A stretch of 35,714 nucleotides of DNA from Streptomyces sp. NRRL S-118 (GCF_000716335.1 NZ_KL591033.1:1-35714); one strand, 5' to 3'; numbered from the stretch's first letter, positions 1-9,200 are shown. The notes: a model not told the origin generated them from the letters alone. Made by a program: numbers and translations.

Positions 1-23
1 CCCAGTATCGTCCACACGCCCCG

Positions 24-53
24 GAGCCCCGGCCGCATCAGCGGCCGGGGCTC
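24..53. terminator. GC hairpin after the zinc-ribbon gene
   Basis: A perfect 13-bp stem (24-36 pairs with 41-53) closes on the 4-nt loop ATCA. It begins about 10 nt past the stop codon of the minus-strand gene ending at 63, so it fits as that gene's terminator. On the plus strand it is followed by a short T-rich stretch, so it may also stop a plus-strand gene arriving from outside the window. Confidence 0.8.
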
Positions 54-62
54 GGTCGTTTC

Positions 63-332
63 TCAGGAGGAGAAGAGCAGCCGCCCGAAGCCGCGGTGGT
101 GGCCGTGGTGCCCGTGGTGCGGGGCACCCCAGGCCGGGGCGTGCTGGGCGGGGTACGGCTGCGGGGCCGGCGGCGCGGGCGGGGCCTGCTGCACCCACTG
201 CGCCTCCAGCCGGGTCAGCGCCTCGAGCTCGCCGTAGTCGAGGAAGATCCCCCGGCAGCCGCTGCACTGCTCGATCTGGACGCCATTGCGGTTGTACGTG
301 TGCATGGGCGCGTGGCACTTGGGACACTGCAT
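63..332 (-). CDS. Small zinc-ribbon (zf-TFIIB type) protein with His-rich tail
   Basis: This 89-residue protein starts with a compact zinc ribbon: CPKC at residues 3-6 and CSGC at 23-26, followed by RGIFLDYGELEAL, the usual signature of the TFIIB-like zinc finger family found as short bacterial proteins. After about residue 50 it becomes Pro/Ala/Gln-rich and ends in a His/Gly tail (HHGHHGHHRGF) that could bind metal. The ATG at 332 is preferred over an upstream in-frame start because GAGGAG lies about 11 nt before it and the family begins directly at the first CxxC. A hairpin terminator follows. The cellular role is not known; members are thought to be cytosolic zinc-binding proteins. No partner gene is evident, and the next gene upstream is separated by 40 nt. 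Confidence 0.85.
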   Translation of the reverse strand: MQCPKCHAPMHTYNRNGVQIEQCSGCRGIFLDYGELEALTRLEAQWVQQAPPAPPAPQPYPAQHAPAWGAPHHGHHGHHRGFGRLLFSS

Positions 333-372
333 GCTCGGCTCAACTCCTCGCCGTTCGGTTGGTGTCCTCACC

Positions 373-1335
373 CTACGACGGGCACTCGGGGTCCAACTCG
401 GGTGGGAGTGTCGCAATTCTGGTACAGGCGTCGACGACGCTCCGTTCCACCTCGTCCAGTTCGCGGTGCGCCGCCGACGACTTGGCGACGGCGAGCGCCG
501 CGGTCTGGACGGTCAGGGCGCGGGCCGCGGTCTCCAACCGGGGCCAGGGGTCTGACTCCGGAGGGACCGCCGGGCCCCCGGCCGCGCGGTACGCGCCGAG
601 GAACCGCGCCCATGTGCCGGGTGCCAGCAGCCCGGCCGCGAACCAGGCGGCGGGCCGGGCGAGGTCCCAGGCGGGGTCCCCCAGACCGAGGTCGTCGACG
701 TCGATGAGCAGCCACGGTCCGGTGGACGCCGGGTGGCGCACTAGCTGGCCGAGGTGGAGATCGCCGTGGCACAGCCGGCCGGCACCCGGGAAGGGGGCCT
801 CGTCGCGGGCCCAGGCGGGCAGGCGTGCCCAGGCGGCCAGCACGGGCGCCGCCGCCGGGTGCGGTCCGGCGGCCCGCATCCGCGCCACGGCCCGCGCCGC
901 CTTCGCCGGGCCGCGCATGGGCGGCAGCGGGCCCGGGAGCCCGGCGGGCGGCACCGCGTGGAGACGGGCCAGCAGCGCCGCCGCCTCCTCCCAGGGCGCG
1001 GCGTCCGGGTCCGCGGGGTCGACGGGCGAGCCGTACGGCCAGGCCGTCACCGGGCGCCCCTGCACCTGAGCGCCGGCCACCGGCAGCGGCGGCAGCAGGA
1101 TCCCGGAGAGACGCGGGTGCGCGGCGACCGCGAGGCGCGTGCGGTGCGCGGACTCGTCGGTGCCGGGCGCGTGCGCCTTGGCCACCGCGCGCCCGTGCCG
1201 TACGACGGTGCCGTCCGCGCGGTCGGCGAGCACGGCCGGCGTGGGCCGCCCGCACGCGCGGCACCCCGCTCCCGGCGCGTGGGCCGCCCCTCGCGCGACT
1301 CCCGCCAGTTCCCGTACGAGCGCCCCGTTGTCCAT
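373..1335 (-). CDS. Aminoglycoside-phosphotransferase-family (APH) kinase-like enzyme
   Basis: The 320-residue protein has the APH/choline-kinase fold signature: the catalytic loop CHGDLHLGQ at residues 189-197 (Asp192 the likely catalytic base) and the metal-binding DVDDLGLGD segment beginning near Asp212, followed by PAWDLA. This predicts ATP-dependent phosphorylation of a small hydroxylated substrate in the cytosol; the substrate cannot be read from sequence, and resistance should not be assumed. A CRAC motif (Cys25, Cys28) near the N-terminus is unusual and might bind metal. The ATG at 1335 has no good ribosome site, but TAGGGT, a plausible -10 element, lies 6 nt upstream, so translation may be leaderless. 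It is flanked by terminators upstream (1459-1488) and, after the next gene, downstream, so it may share a transcript with the zinc-ribbon gene. Confidence 0.85.
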   Translation of the reverse strand: MDNGALVRELAGVARGAAHAPGAGCRACGRPTPAVLADRADGTVVRHGRAVAKAHAPGTDESAHRTRLAVAAHPRLSGILLPPLPVAGAQVQGRPVTAWPYGSPVDPADPDAAPWEEAAALLARLHAVPPAGLPGPLPPMRGPAKAARAVARMRAAGPHPAAAPVLAAWARLPAWARDEAPFPGAGRLCHGDLHLGQLVRHPASTGPWLLIDVDDLGLGDPAWDLARPAAWFAAGLLAPGTWARFLGAYRAAGGPAVPPESDPWPRLETAARALTVQTAALAVAKSSAAHRELDEVERSVVDACTRIATLPPELDPECPS

Positions 1336-1458
1336 GCCCCGACCCTACGTGCCGGGCGGGTGGCGCCGGGGCGCGGTCCTCCCCGCTCACCGAGCCGGAG
1401 AAGACCCCGGTCCCGGAGAAGGGCCGCCCCGGAGCAGAGCCCGCCCCGGGACATGCGA

Positions 1459-1488
1459 GTGGCCGGCAGCTCCCCAGCTGCCGGCCAC
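1459..1488. terminator. Hairpin between small membrane protein and APH gene
   Basis: A perfect 13-bp stem (1459-1471 with 1476-1488) has a CCCC loop. It lies downstream of the minus-strand small membrane protein and about 125 nt upstream of the APH gene, so it most likely ends the former's transcript. There is no U-tract, as is common in Streptomyces. Confidence 0.75.
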
Positions 1489-1576
1489 CGATAGCCGTCC
1501 GCCGCACCCCCGTCCCCACGGGGTTGTTGGCCGGATGTGGTCGACCCGGGCCGCTCTCCCGGGTCCGGAGCGCTGC

Positions 1577-1774
1577 TCAGCGCCCCAGCATCACGCCCAC
1601 GGACGACGCCTGTGTCACCACTGCGTCCCAGCCGCCGAAGGCGACCACCAGCAGGGCGGCCAGGGGAAGGACCATCGCCGTCGCCACCAGCGGGTGGCGA
1701 CGGGCGGACGGGCGATCGCCGAACGGGCCGCTGCCGTGCGGGACGTGCCCCTTCAGCGATGCCATGTCCGCCAT
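1577..1774 (-). CDS. Small single-pass membrane protein, unknown function
   Basis: This 65-residue protein has a polar N-terminus (residues 1-30, with DRPSARRHP just before the membrane) and one hydrophobic segment at about 31-48 (ATAMVLPLAALLVVAFGG). A short tail follows. The start ATG at 1774 has AGGAGAGG about 10 nt upstream. The positive charges before the segment suggest an N-in topology. It stands alone between two hairpins (1459-1488 and 1874-1902), so it is probably monocistronic. I do not recognise a family. Confidence 0.75.
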   Translation of the reverse strand: MADMASLKGHVPHGSGPFGDRPSARRHPLVATAMVLPLAALLVVAFGGWDAVVTQASSVGVMLGR

Positions 1775-1873
1775 GGTTCCGGTTCCTCTCCTGTCGAGTC
1801 TGGCAGCGGCGGGTGCTTTACCTCGGGGGACGAGAGCTCCACCCGCCGCTTGCCTTCAACAGTAGGGACGCGA

Positions 1874-1902
1874 CGGTACGCGGGCGTCATGCCCGCGTAC
1901 CG
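1874..1902. terminator. Hairpin after the 77-residue protein gene
   Basis: A 12-bp perfect stem (1874-1885 with 1891-1902) closes on GTCAT. It lies about 70 nt beyond the stop codon of the minus-strand gene at 1970-2203 and upstream of the next minus-strand gene. Confidence 0.7.
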
Positions 1903-1969
1903 ATTGACGGGCCTCCCCGAGGATGAGCCGCCGGTCCGCGGCGTACTCCCCTGGGTGGAGAGCGGCCCC

Positions 1970-2203
1970 CTACGCCTCAGGGTCGTCGACCCGCGGTACG
2001 GGCTGCTCGACCAGGGCAAGCACCCGGTTGGCCATGAAGCGGGCCGTCCGCACCACTGCCCCGGTACGGGTGACTTCGCTCACTTCCACCACCCCCCTGC
2101 GGACCGCCGTCTCGACCCTGCGCCCCGCCCGGCTTGCCACCACTTCGTACGTCCGTGTCGTGTCCCCCACGTCCACGACTATCTCCACCCGGTCGCCCTT
2201 CAT
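1970..2203 (-). CDS. Small conserved-looking protein of unknown function
   Basis: The 77-residue protein begins MKGDRVEIVVDVGDTTRTYE. Alternating hydrophobic residues predict a mainly beta fold in the first half, followed by a helix-forming segment (VRTARFMANRVLAL) at about 51-65 and an acidic tail. The ATG at 2203 is chosen over an in-frame upstream start because AAGGGGG lies about 10 nt before it. It is transcribed divergently from the Ser/Thr kinase, with 242 bp between their starts. I do not recognise the family. No membrane segment or signal peptide is present, so it is presumably cytosolic. Confidence 0.75.
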   Translation of the reverse strand: MKGDRVEIVVDVGDTTRTYEVVASRAGRRVETAVRRGVVEVSEVTRTGAVVRTARFMANRVLALVEQPVPRVDDPEA

Positions 2204-2445
2204 CGATCCAATCCCCCTTCTGTGATGGATCATTGGGACTTCCCGCGGCCCGAGGAGCCCGCCTCGGCGGCTCCCTGACCACTGCTCAATTCTCCCACCG
2301 GGCACTGACAATCGATCGGGCCGCGAGGGCGCGGCCTATGAGCACACCGGGGCGCGGGTACGTAAGCTGTGGCACGTCAAAGGGAGTCAAACGGATAACC
2401 GCGGCTGCGGAGGTGGGGGCAACCCACCGTAGGTAGGGGACGGAC

Positions 2446-3627
2446 ATGGCGATGATGCGGCTCCGGCGCGAGGATCCGCGTGTCGTCGGCTCGTTCAGGC
2501 TGCACCGGCGGCTGGGCGCGGGCGGCATGGGGGTCGTGTACCTCGGTTCCGACCGGCGCGGGCAGCGGGTGGCCCTGAAGGTGATCCGGCCGGATCTCGC
2601 CGAGGACCAGGAATTCAGGTCGCGGTTCGCCCGCGAGGTCTCGGCCGCGCGGCGGATCCGCGGCGGCTGCACCGCCCGGCTCGTGGCGGCCGACCTGGAG
2701 GCGGACCGCCCCTGGTTCGCCACCCAGTACGTGCCGGGGCCGTCCCTGCACGACAAGGTCGCCGAGGAGGGGCCGCTGTCCGCGGCAGACGTGGCCGCCA
2801 TCGGGGCCGCGCTCTCCGAGGGACTCGTCGCCGTCCACGAGGCGGGCGTCGTGCACCGGGACCTGAAGCCGTCGAACATCCTGCTGTCGCCCAAGGGCCC
2901 GCGGATCATCGACTTCGGCATCGCCTGGGCGACCGGCGCGTCCACGCTCACGCACGTCGGCACGGCGGTGGGCTCCCCCGGGTTCCTCGCGCCCGAGCAG
3001 GTGCGGGGCGCCGCGGTCACCCCCGCCACGGACGTCTTCTCGCTGGGGGCCACCCTGGCGTACGCGGCGATGGCCGACTCGCCGTTCGGGCACGGCAGTT
3101 CCGAGGTCATGCTCTACCGCGTGGTGCACGAGGAGCCGCAGCTGCGCGGCGTGCCGGACGCCCTGGCCCCGCTCGTACGGGCATGTCTGGCCAAGGACCC
3201 GGAGGAGCGCCCCAGCACGCTGCAACTGTCCATGCGGCTCAAGGAGATCGCCGCGCGGGAGGCGCAGGGGCTGTCCGACGGGCGACCGCTCGTGCCCCGT
3301 CCGGCCGCACGTCCCGCGGACGATCTGGTGACGGGACAGCTGACCGAGCGGTACACGGAGCGCACGGCGGAGCGGAGCACCGAGCGCGGCACCGCACGGA
3401 ACACACAGGGGCGCGCACAGCGCACGCCGGCGCCTCACCCCTCACGCGGCGGCGCGCGGACCGGTGGTGGCGGGCGCCCCGCGTCCCGGCCGGGCGGCGC
3501 ACGGCCCACGTCCGGGGGGCGCAGGCCCGCCAATCCCCGGCTGCTGCGCCAGCGGATCGTCGTCTTCGTCGTCGTGACGCTGATCGTGCTGCTGGGGATC
3601 GCCGCGGCGCAGGCCCTGCAGGGCTAG
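2446..3627 (+). CDS. Ser/Thr protein kinase with C-terminal membrane anchor
   Basis: This 393-residue PknB-like (Hanks-type) kinase has all core elements in order: glycine-rich loop LGAGGMGVVYLG (23-34), Lys45 in VALKV, Glu64 in the C helix, catalytic loop HRDLKPSN (Asp139, Asn144), DFG (156-158) and an activation segment with several Thr residues ending in SPGFLAPE. The kinase domain ends near 270. A low-complexity linker follows, holding TERY/TERT/AERS/TERG tetrapeptide repeats (300-318) and an Arg/Gly/Pro-rich stretch. One TM helix at about 371-389 leaves only four residues outside, so there is no PASTA or other sensor domain. The ATG at 2446 has AGGTAGGGGA just upstream. Activity looks intact, substrates are unknown, and signals are probably sensed through a partner or the linker. 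Confidence 0.93.
   Translation: MAMMRLRREDPRVVGSFRLHRRLGAGGMGVVYLGSDRRGQRVALKVIRPDLAEDQEFRSRFAREVSAARRIRGGCTARLVAADLEADRPWFATQYVPGPSLHDKVAEEGPLSAADVAAIGAALSEGLVAVHEAGVVHRDLKPSNILLSPKGPRIIDFGIAWATGASTLTHVGTAVGSPGFLAPEQVRGAAVTPATDVFSLGATLAYAAMADSPFGHGSSEVMLYRVVHEEPQLRGVPDALAPLVRACLAKDPEERPSTLQLSMRLKEIAAREAQGLSDGRPLVPRPAARPADDLVTGQLTERYTERTAERSTERGTARNTQGRAQRTPAPHPSRGGARTGGGGRPASRPGGARPTSGGRRPANPRLLRQRIVVFVVVTLIVLLGIAAAQALQG
3343..3399 (+). repeat. Tetrapeptide (TERx) tandem repeats inside the kinase linker
   Basis: Codons 300-318 of the kinase encode about five degenerate four-residue units of the form T/A-E-R-x. The linker is rich in Thr and Arg, so the Thr residues could be autophosphorylation sites. 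That is inference only. Confidence 0.6.
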
Positions 3628-3661
3628 GGCCTCTCGTTCGGATCCTGGTGCGCTCGGGAAT

Positions 3662-4480
3662 TCAGGTGCCGGGGCGGCCGGTGGCCACCGCGTAGAACGC
3701 GACCGCCGCCGCGGCGCCCACGTTCAGCGAGTCCACTCCGTGCGCCATCGGGATGCGGACCCATGCGTCGGCGGCCATCAGGGCCTTCGCGGACAGGCCG
3801 TCGCCCTCCGCGCCCAGCATCAGGGCCACCCGCTCGAGGCGGTGCGGAGCGGCCTGGTCGATCGCCGTCGCCTTCTCGTCGGGGGTCAGCGCGAGCAGCT
3901 CGAAGCCCGCTTCCCGTACCGTCTCCAGGCCCCGGGGCCAGGACTCCAGACGGGCGTACGGGACGGAGAACACCGCCCCCATGGAGACTTTCACGGAGCG
4001 GCGGTACAGCGGGTCCGCGCAGTCCGGCGAGAGCAGCACCGCGTCCATGCCGAGCGCGGCGGCGCTGCGGAAGATGGCACCGATGTTGGTGTGGTCGTTC
4101 ACGCCCTCCATGACGACCACCCGCCGGGCGTCCCGCAGCAGCTCCTCCGCCGGCGGCAGCGGCCTGCGCTGCATCGAGGCCAGCGCGCCGCGGTGCACGT
4201 GGTAGCCGGTGACCCGCTCCGCGAGGTCCGGGTGCACCGCGTACACCGGGGCCGGCACCTCGTCGATCACGTCCCGCATGACGTCGACCCACTTCGCCGA
4301 CAGCAGCATCGAGCGCATCTCGTAACCGGCCTGCCGGGCCCGCCGGATGACCTTCTCGCCCTCCGCGATGAACAGGCCCTCGGCCGGCTCGCGGCGGCGC
4401 CGCAGCTCGACGTCGGTCAGGCCCGTGTAGTCACGCAGGCGCGGGTCGTCGGGGTCGTCGACGGTGATGAGATCTGCCAC
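3662..4480 (-). CDS. SpoU/TrmH-family RNA 2'-O-methyltransferase
   Basis: The 272-residue protein has an N-terminal substrate-binding domain (IAEGEKVIRRA) and a C-terminal SPOUT domain with the three SpoU motifs: NIGAIFRSA, LGAEGDGLS, and IPMAHGVDSLNVGAAAAVAFY near the end. These form the trefoil-knot SAM site, so the protein very likely 2'-O-methylates a tRNA or rRNA ribose; the target nucleotide cannot be read off. The GTG at 4480 starts VADLITVDDPDDPRLRDYTG, and AAGG lies about 13 nt upstream. A longer in-frame version from 4537 is possible but adds only atypical sequence. The gene converges on the kinase, with 34 nt between stop codons, and is followed on the minus strand by the cysG-like gene transcribed towards it. 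Confidence 0.9.
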   Translation of the reverse strand: MADLITVDDPDDPRLRDYTGLTDVELRRRREPAEGLFIAEGEKVIRRARQAGYEMRSMLLSAKWVDVMRDVIDEVPAPVYAVHPDLAERVTGYHVHRGALASMQRRPLPPAEELLRDARRVVVMEGVNDHTNIGAIFRSAAALGMDAVLLSPDCADPLYRRSVKVSMGAVFSVPYARLESWPRGLETVREAGFELLALTPDEKATAIDQAAPHRLERVALMLGAEGDGLSAKALMAADAWVRIPMAHGVDSLNVGAAAAVAFYAVATGRPGT

Positions 4481-4560
4481 AGGGTGATACTGCCTTGTCG
4501 TGCGTACGGTGCCAACGCCGTGCCCGGCGCGGGTCACCTGGGGTTACGAGCGTGCGGGGC

Positions 4561-5805
4561 TCATGAGGAGGAGGGGGCCGGCCTCTTGTGGGGGCCCTCG
4601 TGGACGACGTCGCCGACGACGATCACGGCCGGCGGACGGACGTCCTCGGCCGCGACCCGCTCCGCCACCGTCGCCAGCGTCGCGTCCACACGGCGCTGCG
4701 CGGCCGTCGTGCCCTCCTGGATCAGCGCCAGCGGTGTGTCCGGGGCCTTGCCGTACGCGACCAGCGCCCGCGCGATGGCCCCGATCTTGTCCACGCCCAT
4801 CAGGATCACCAGCGTGCCGCGCAGCTTGGCGAGCGACTCCCAGTCCACCAGCGAGCGCGGGTCCTCGGGAGCCACGTGGCCGCTGACCACCGTGAACTCG
4901 TGCGCCACCCCGCGGTGCGTCACCGGGATGCCCGCGGCCCCCGGGACGCTGATCGAGCTGGAGATGCCCGGCACGACCGTGCAGGCGATGCCCGCCTCGG
5001 CCAGCGCCTGCGCCTCCTCCATGCCGCGTCCGAAGACGAAGGGGTCACCGCCCTTGAGGCGGACGACGGACTTGCCCGCCTTGGCGTGCTCGATGAGCGC
5101 GTTGTTGATGGCTTCCTGTGCCATGAAGCGGCCGTACGGGATCTTCGCCGCGTCGATCACCTCGACGTGCGGCGGCAGCTCGTCCAGCAGGTCACGCGGG
5201 CCGAGGCGGTCCGCGATGACCACGTCCGCCTCCGCGAGCAGGCGGCGCCCGCGGACCGTGATCAGGTCCGGGTCGCCGGGGCCGCCGCCGACCAGCGCGA
5301 CGAAGGGCGTACGGGCCCGGTGGTGCGGCGCGCCGATCGAGCCGTCGCGCAGCCCCTCGACGATCGCGTCCCGCACGGCCGCCGAGCGCCGCGGGTCGTG
5401 GCCCGTCAGCACCGCCACCGTGACGCCCTCGCTGCGGCCGGTCGCCGGGGTCCACGCCGTGGCCGCCTCGGCGTCGTCCGAGCGGACGCACCACACGCGG
5501 TGGCGCTCCGCCTCGGCGGACGCGCGCGCGTTGGCCTCCGGGTCGGTGGCCGCGATCAGCGCGTACCAGGCATCGGCGAGGTCGCCCTCCTCGTACCGGC
5601 GCCGCACCCAGGTGATCTCTCCCGCCTCCGCCATCGCCTCCACGGACGGCGTCGCGGACGGGGAGACGAGGGTGATGTCCGCGCCCGCCGCGATCAGGGC
5701 GGGGAGGCGGCGCTGGGCGACCTGGCCGCCGCCGATGACGACGACACGGCGCCCGGACAGGCGAAGTCCGACGGGGTAGGCGGGCTGCTCGGCGTACTCG
5801 ACCAT
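4561..5805 (-). CDS. cysG: CysG-like fusion: precorrin-2 dehydrogenase plus uroporphyrinogen-III C-methyltransferase
   Basis: The 414-residue protein joins two activities. Residues 1 to about 150 form the SirC/CysG N-terminal part, with the NAD-binding VVVIGGGQVAQRR (21-33) that oxidises precorrin-2 to sirohydrochlorin and may insert iron. Residues about 167-405 are a SUMT methyltransferase with LVGGGPGDPDLIT (171-183), RLKGGDPFVFGRG and PGISS motifs, which methylates uroporphyrinogen III twice using SAM. The enzyme thus sits at the branch to siroheme and B12. The ATG at 5805 is preferred because GAGGAG lies about 12 nt upstream; the frame stays open further but with Pro/Thr/Arg-rich filler. 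The central dimerisation segment is shorter than in E. coli CysG (457 residues). The bluB-cobT and cobL genes upstream support a role in B12 supply. The symbols cobA or hemD-linked names are also used for such proteins. Confidence 0.92.
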   Translation of the reverse strand: MVEYAEQPAYPVGLRLSGRRVVVIGGGQVAQRRLPALIAAGADITLVSPSATPSVEAMAEAGEITWVRRRYEEGDLADAWYALIAATDPEANARASAEAERHRVWCVRSDDAEAATAWTPATGRSEGVTVAVLTGHDPRRSAAVRDAIVEGLRDGSIGAPHHRARTPFVALVGGGPGDPDLITVRGRRLLAEADVVIADRLGPRDLLDELPPHVEVIDAAKIPYGRFMAQEAINNALIEHAKAGKSVVRLKGGDPFVFGRGMEEAQALAEAGIACTVVPGISSSISVPGAAGIPVTHRGVAHEFTVVSGHVAPEDPRSLVDWESLAKLRGTLVILMGVDKIGAIARALVAYGKAPDTPLALIQEGTTAAQRRVDATLATVAERVAAEDVRPPAVIVVGDVVHEGPHKRPAPSSS

Positions 5806-6046
5806 GGGGATGCGGCTCCTCGGCGAGGCGGTGGTGCGTGTGCGGGGCCGCTGCGACGGTGAAGCGGCTGGTGGGGCGGGGGGTGGAGCGGGGGAGGTCG
5901 CTTGCGACCACCTTACGGTGCGGGGCGGGGCACCGGTCATGGGGCGGGGGCCTCGGGCCCTGAGCGGGTGCTGCCGGGCTGAGCCGGCAGCGCGTCGAGG
6001 CCGCCGGAGCGCCGGGGTGTGGTGCGGTGGCTCGTGGGGGTGGAGC

Positions 6047-6063
6047 GGGTGGGGGCGGGCGGG
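6047..6063 (+). other. Compact G-quadruplex motif
   Basis: The sequence GGGTGGGGGCGGGCGGG has four G-runs of at least three separated by single-nucleotide loops, the most stable parallel G4 class. It is on the strand opposite to the cysG mRNA sense, about 240 bp upstream of the cysG start, so it would form in the template strand. Confidence 0.6.
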
Positions 6064-6119
6064 TGTGCCCGGTGGGTTGCGGTCGGGGGCGTGGCTCGGG
6101 TGGGGCGGTCGTCCTTGTT

Positions 6120-6138
6120 CACCGCGCTGGGCGCGGTG
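6120..6138. terminator. Weak hairpin downstream of bluB-cobT
   Basis: CACCGCG (6120-6126) pairs with CGCGGTG (6132-6138) around CTGGG. It is the nearest stable-looking hairpin after the bluB-cobT stop codon, but it is short and about 80 nt away, so this is a tentative terminator. Confidence 0.35.
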
Positions 6139-6218
6139 TTCTGCAGTCGTTCCGTGTCCGACCGCCCCGCGGTCCGCCCCACCCCCTCATGCGCGTGGGT
6201 GGTGCACTCCCGCGCCCG

Positions 6219-9200
6219 TCACTTCTCGGTGACACCTGCCGAGTCGAACGTCGCCACCTCGTGCATCGCGCGCGCCGCGCTCTGCACGATCGGGAGCGCC
6301 AGCAGCGCGCCCGTGCCCTCGCCGAGGCGGAGGTCGAGGTCCACCAGCGGGCGCAGGCCCAGCTTGTTGAGGGCGGCCACGTGGCCCGGTTCCGCGCTGC
6401 GGTGGCCCGCGATGCAGGCGGCCAGCGACTCGGGCGCGATGGCGCGGGCCACGAGCGCCGCGGCGCCCGCGCTGACCCCGTCCAGGACGACCGGTGTGCG
6501 CAGCGACGCGCCGCCCAGGATGAAGCCGACCAGCGCCGCGTGCTCCAGGCCGCCGACCGCGGCGAGGACGCCCAGGGGGTCAGCCGGGTCGGGCTGGTGG
6601 AGGGCCAGCGCCCGGCGGACGACGTCCACCTTCCGCGCGTGCATCTCGTCGTTGATGCCCGTGCCGCGGCCGGTGACCTCCGCCGGGTCGACGTCCGTGT
6701 AGACCGAGATCAGCGCGGCCGACGCGGTGGTGTTCGCGATGCCCATCTCGCCCGTGAGCAGCGCCTTGTTGCCCGCCGCGACGAGATCGCGGGCCGTCTC
6801 GATGCCCACCTCGACCGCCGCGAGGACCTCCTCGCGGGTGAGCGCGGGGCCGGTCGTGAAGTCGGCCGTGCCGGGGCGCACCTTGCGCGGCAGGAGGCCC
6901 GGCGTCGCGGGCAGGTCCCCGGCGACGCCGACGTCGATGACGCAGACCTCGGCCCCGACCTGGTTGGCGAACGCGTTGCAGACCGCGCCCCCGCCCAGGA
7001 AGTTGGCGACCATCTGGGCCGTCACCTCCTGGGGCCAGGCCGTGACGCCCTGGGCGTGCACGCCGTGGTCGCCCGCGAAGATCGCCACGGCCGCGGGCTC
7101 GGGGATCGGAGGGGGGCACATCCGGGACAGGCCGGAGAGCTGCGCGGAGATGATCTCGAGCATGCCCAGCGCTCCGGCGGGCTTGGTCATGCGCTTCTGC
7201 CGCTCCCACGCCTCGCCGAGCGCCTTCGCGTCCAGGGGGCGGATGTTGGAGACGGTCTCCTGGAGGAGGTCGTGCGGCTCCTCCCCGGGCAGGGCACGGC
7301 GGCCGTACGTCTCCTCGTGGACGACCCACGACAGCGGGCGCCGCTTGGACCAGCCCGCCTGCATCAGCTCCGGCTCGTCGGGGAATTCATCGACGTAACC
7401 GACGCAGAGGTACGCGACCACTTCGAGGTGTTCGGGCAGCCCGAGGGCGCGGACCATCTCGCGCTCGTCGAAGAAGCTGACCCATCCGACGCCCAGACCC
7501 TCGGCGCGGGCGGCGAGCCAGAGGTTCTCCACGGCCAGCGCGGACGAGTACGGCGCCATCTGCGGCTGCGTGTGACGGCCGAGCGTGTGCCGGCCGCCCC
7601 GGGTGGGGTCGGCGGTGACGACGATGTTGACCGGCGTTTCGAGGATCGCCTCGATCTTCAGTTCCTTGAACTGCTTCGCCCGGCCCTTCGGCAGCGACTT
7701 GGCGTACGCCTCACGCTGGCGCTGGGCGAGCTCGTGCATCGTCCGCCGGGTCTCGGCGGAGCGGATGACCACGAAGTCCCAGGGCTGCGAGTGCCCCACG
7801 GACGGAGCGGTGTGGGCCGCTTCGAGGACCCTGAGCAGCACCTCGTGAGGGATCGGGTCGCTGCGGAAGCCGTTGCGGATGTCGCGGCGCTCACGCATCA
7901 CGCGCAGGACCGCCTCGCGCTCGGCATCGTCGTAGCCGGGGGCGGGCGGGGCGGCCTCCGACGTCCCGGCGGCGGGGTCGGTGGTGGCGTCGGTGGCGTT
8001 GCCGTCACTGTCGCTGTTGCTGTCGACGCCGGTGGTGGGGTCCGCGGTGGCGGTGGCGGCCGGGGCAGCGGGCTGCTCCTCCGGCCGAGCGGTCTCAGGG
8101 CTCTCCTGCGGCTCCTGCACCTGCGGGGCTTCCTGCGGGAGGGCGGCCTCCGCTTCCCCGGCGACCGGAGCTTCCCCTGCCGGGGCTTCGGCGACCGGAG
8201 CCTCGGCGACCGGAGCCTGGGGAGCGGGGTTCTCCGCCACGGGAGCATCGGGCGCAGGAGCCTCGGGGGCAACCGGCGCCTCGGCAACCGGAGCCTCGTC
8301 AGCCGGAGCCTCGGTAGCCGGCGCTTCCGCGACCGGGGCTTCAGCGGCCGGAGCCTCGGCGACCGGAGCCTGGGGAGCGGGAGCCTCGGCGGCCGGAGCC
8401 TCGGCAGCCAGGGGCGCCTCGGGGGCAGGGGCCTCGGGGGCGACCGGTGCTTCCACGGCCGGGGCTTCGGGGGCGACCGGGGCTTCGGTCACGGGGGTCT
8501 CGGCGGCCGGGGGCTCCGGTGCCGCGGGCGCGGCGGGCGCGGGCTCCGGCTGCTCGGCGGCCGGGGCGGGCTCGACGGGCGCCGGGGCCTGCGGCTCCTC
8601 CGGGGTCACGGCGGCGGCCGGCTCCCCCGGGGTCTCCGCGACGGGGACCGCCACCGGGTGGGCGTCGCCCTCGCGGGGGGCCGGAACCGTCGGCTGCGGG
8701 CCCGGTTCGGCGGCCGGGGTGGGGGCGAGGTGAGGTGTCGTCGGGACGGACCCCTCGACCGGGACGAACTGTGCGGCGGGCGGCTCCGGAACGACCGTTT
8801 CTGCTGCGGCGGGAGCCGGCGCCTGGGGCTCCTGTGGCTCGTGTGCCGACTGGGCAGGCTGAGCCGGCCACGGCTCCGCGCCCTGCGGCGGGATCTCGGC
8901 CGACTGCGCTCCGGCCAGGCCGGGAGCGGGCTCCTCACGCGGCACGTCCAGGTACTCGGGGCCGGTCATGGCCGGCCCCGGCTGGTGCACCGGCACGGCG
9001 GCAGGGCCCCGGTCGGCGAGCGAGCGGACCACACCGGACGGCGCCTCGGGGACGGGCGGGCCCATGTGCAGCGGTCGCCGCGCGGGCTGCGCGCCCTGCG
9101 CCGCGGGGGCCGCGACCGGCGCGGGGGCCGGAGCCTCCGCCGGAGCGGGCGCGTGCGGCGGCATGCGGACGGCGCTGAGGTCGACCGACCCCGAGTCGCG

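Larger units (their letters stand above)
5806..6218. other. 413-bp gene-free interval upstream of cysG
   Basis: No credible gene is present; the open frames here are Pro/Thr/Arg-rich by-products of high GC. It contains strong strand asymmetry (G-rich plus strand about 5940-6110), an 8-bp hairpin at 5970-5991, a compact G-quadruplex motif at 6047-6063, and a 7-bp hairpin at 6120-6138 about 80 nt past the bluB-cobT stop codon. It presumably holds the bluB-cobT terminator and the cysG promoter and 5' leader. I searched by eye for B12-riboswitch core elements and did not find them. Confidence 0.6.

Noticed and set aside
373..1335. An antibiotic-resistance gene
   Set aside because: The APH fold alone does not show drug specificity, and the chromosomal context is ordinary.
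5937..6182. An 81-codon minus-strand frame in the 413-bp gap upstream of cysG
   Set aside because: It is Pro/Thr/Arg-rich without any fold signal and overlaps the G-quadruplex region; it looks like a chance frame.
8150..8500. A CRISPR array
   Set aside because: The repeats are in-frame, degenerate and translate as EAPVAEAP units; there are no unique spacers or cas genes.
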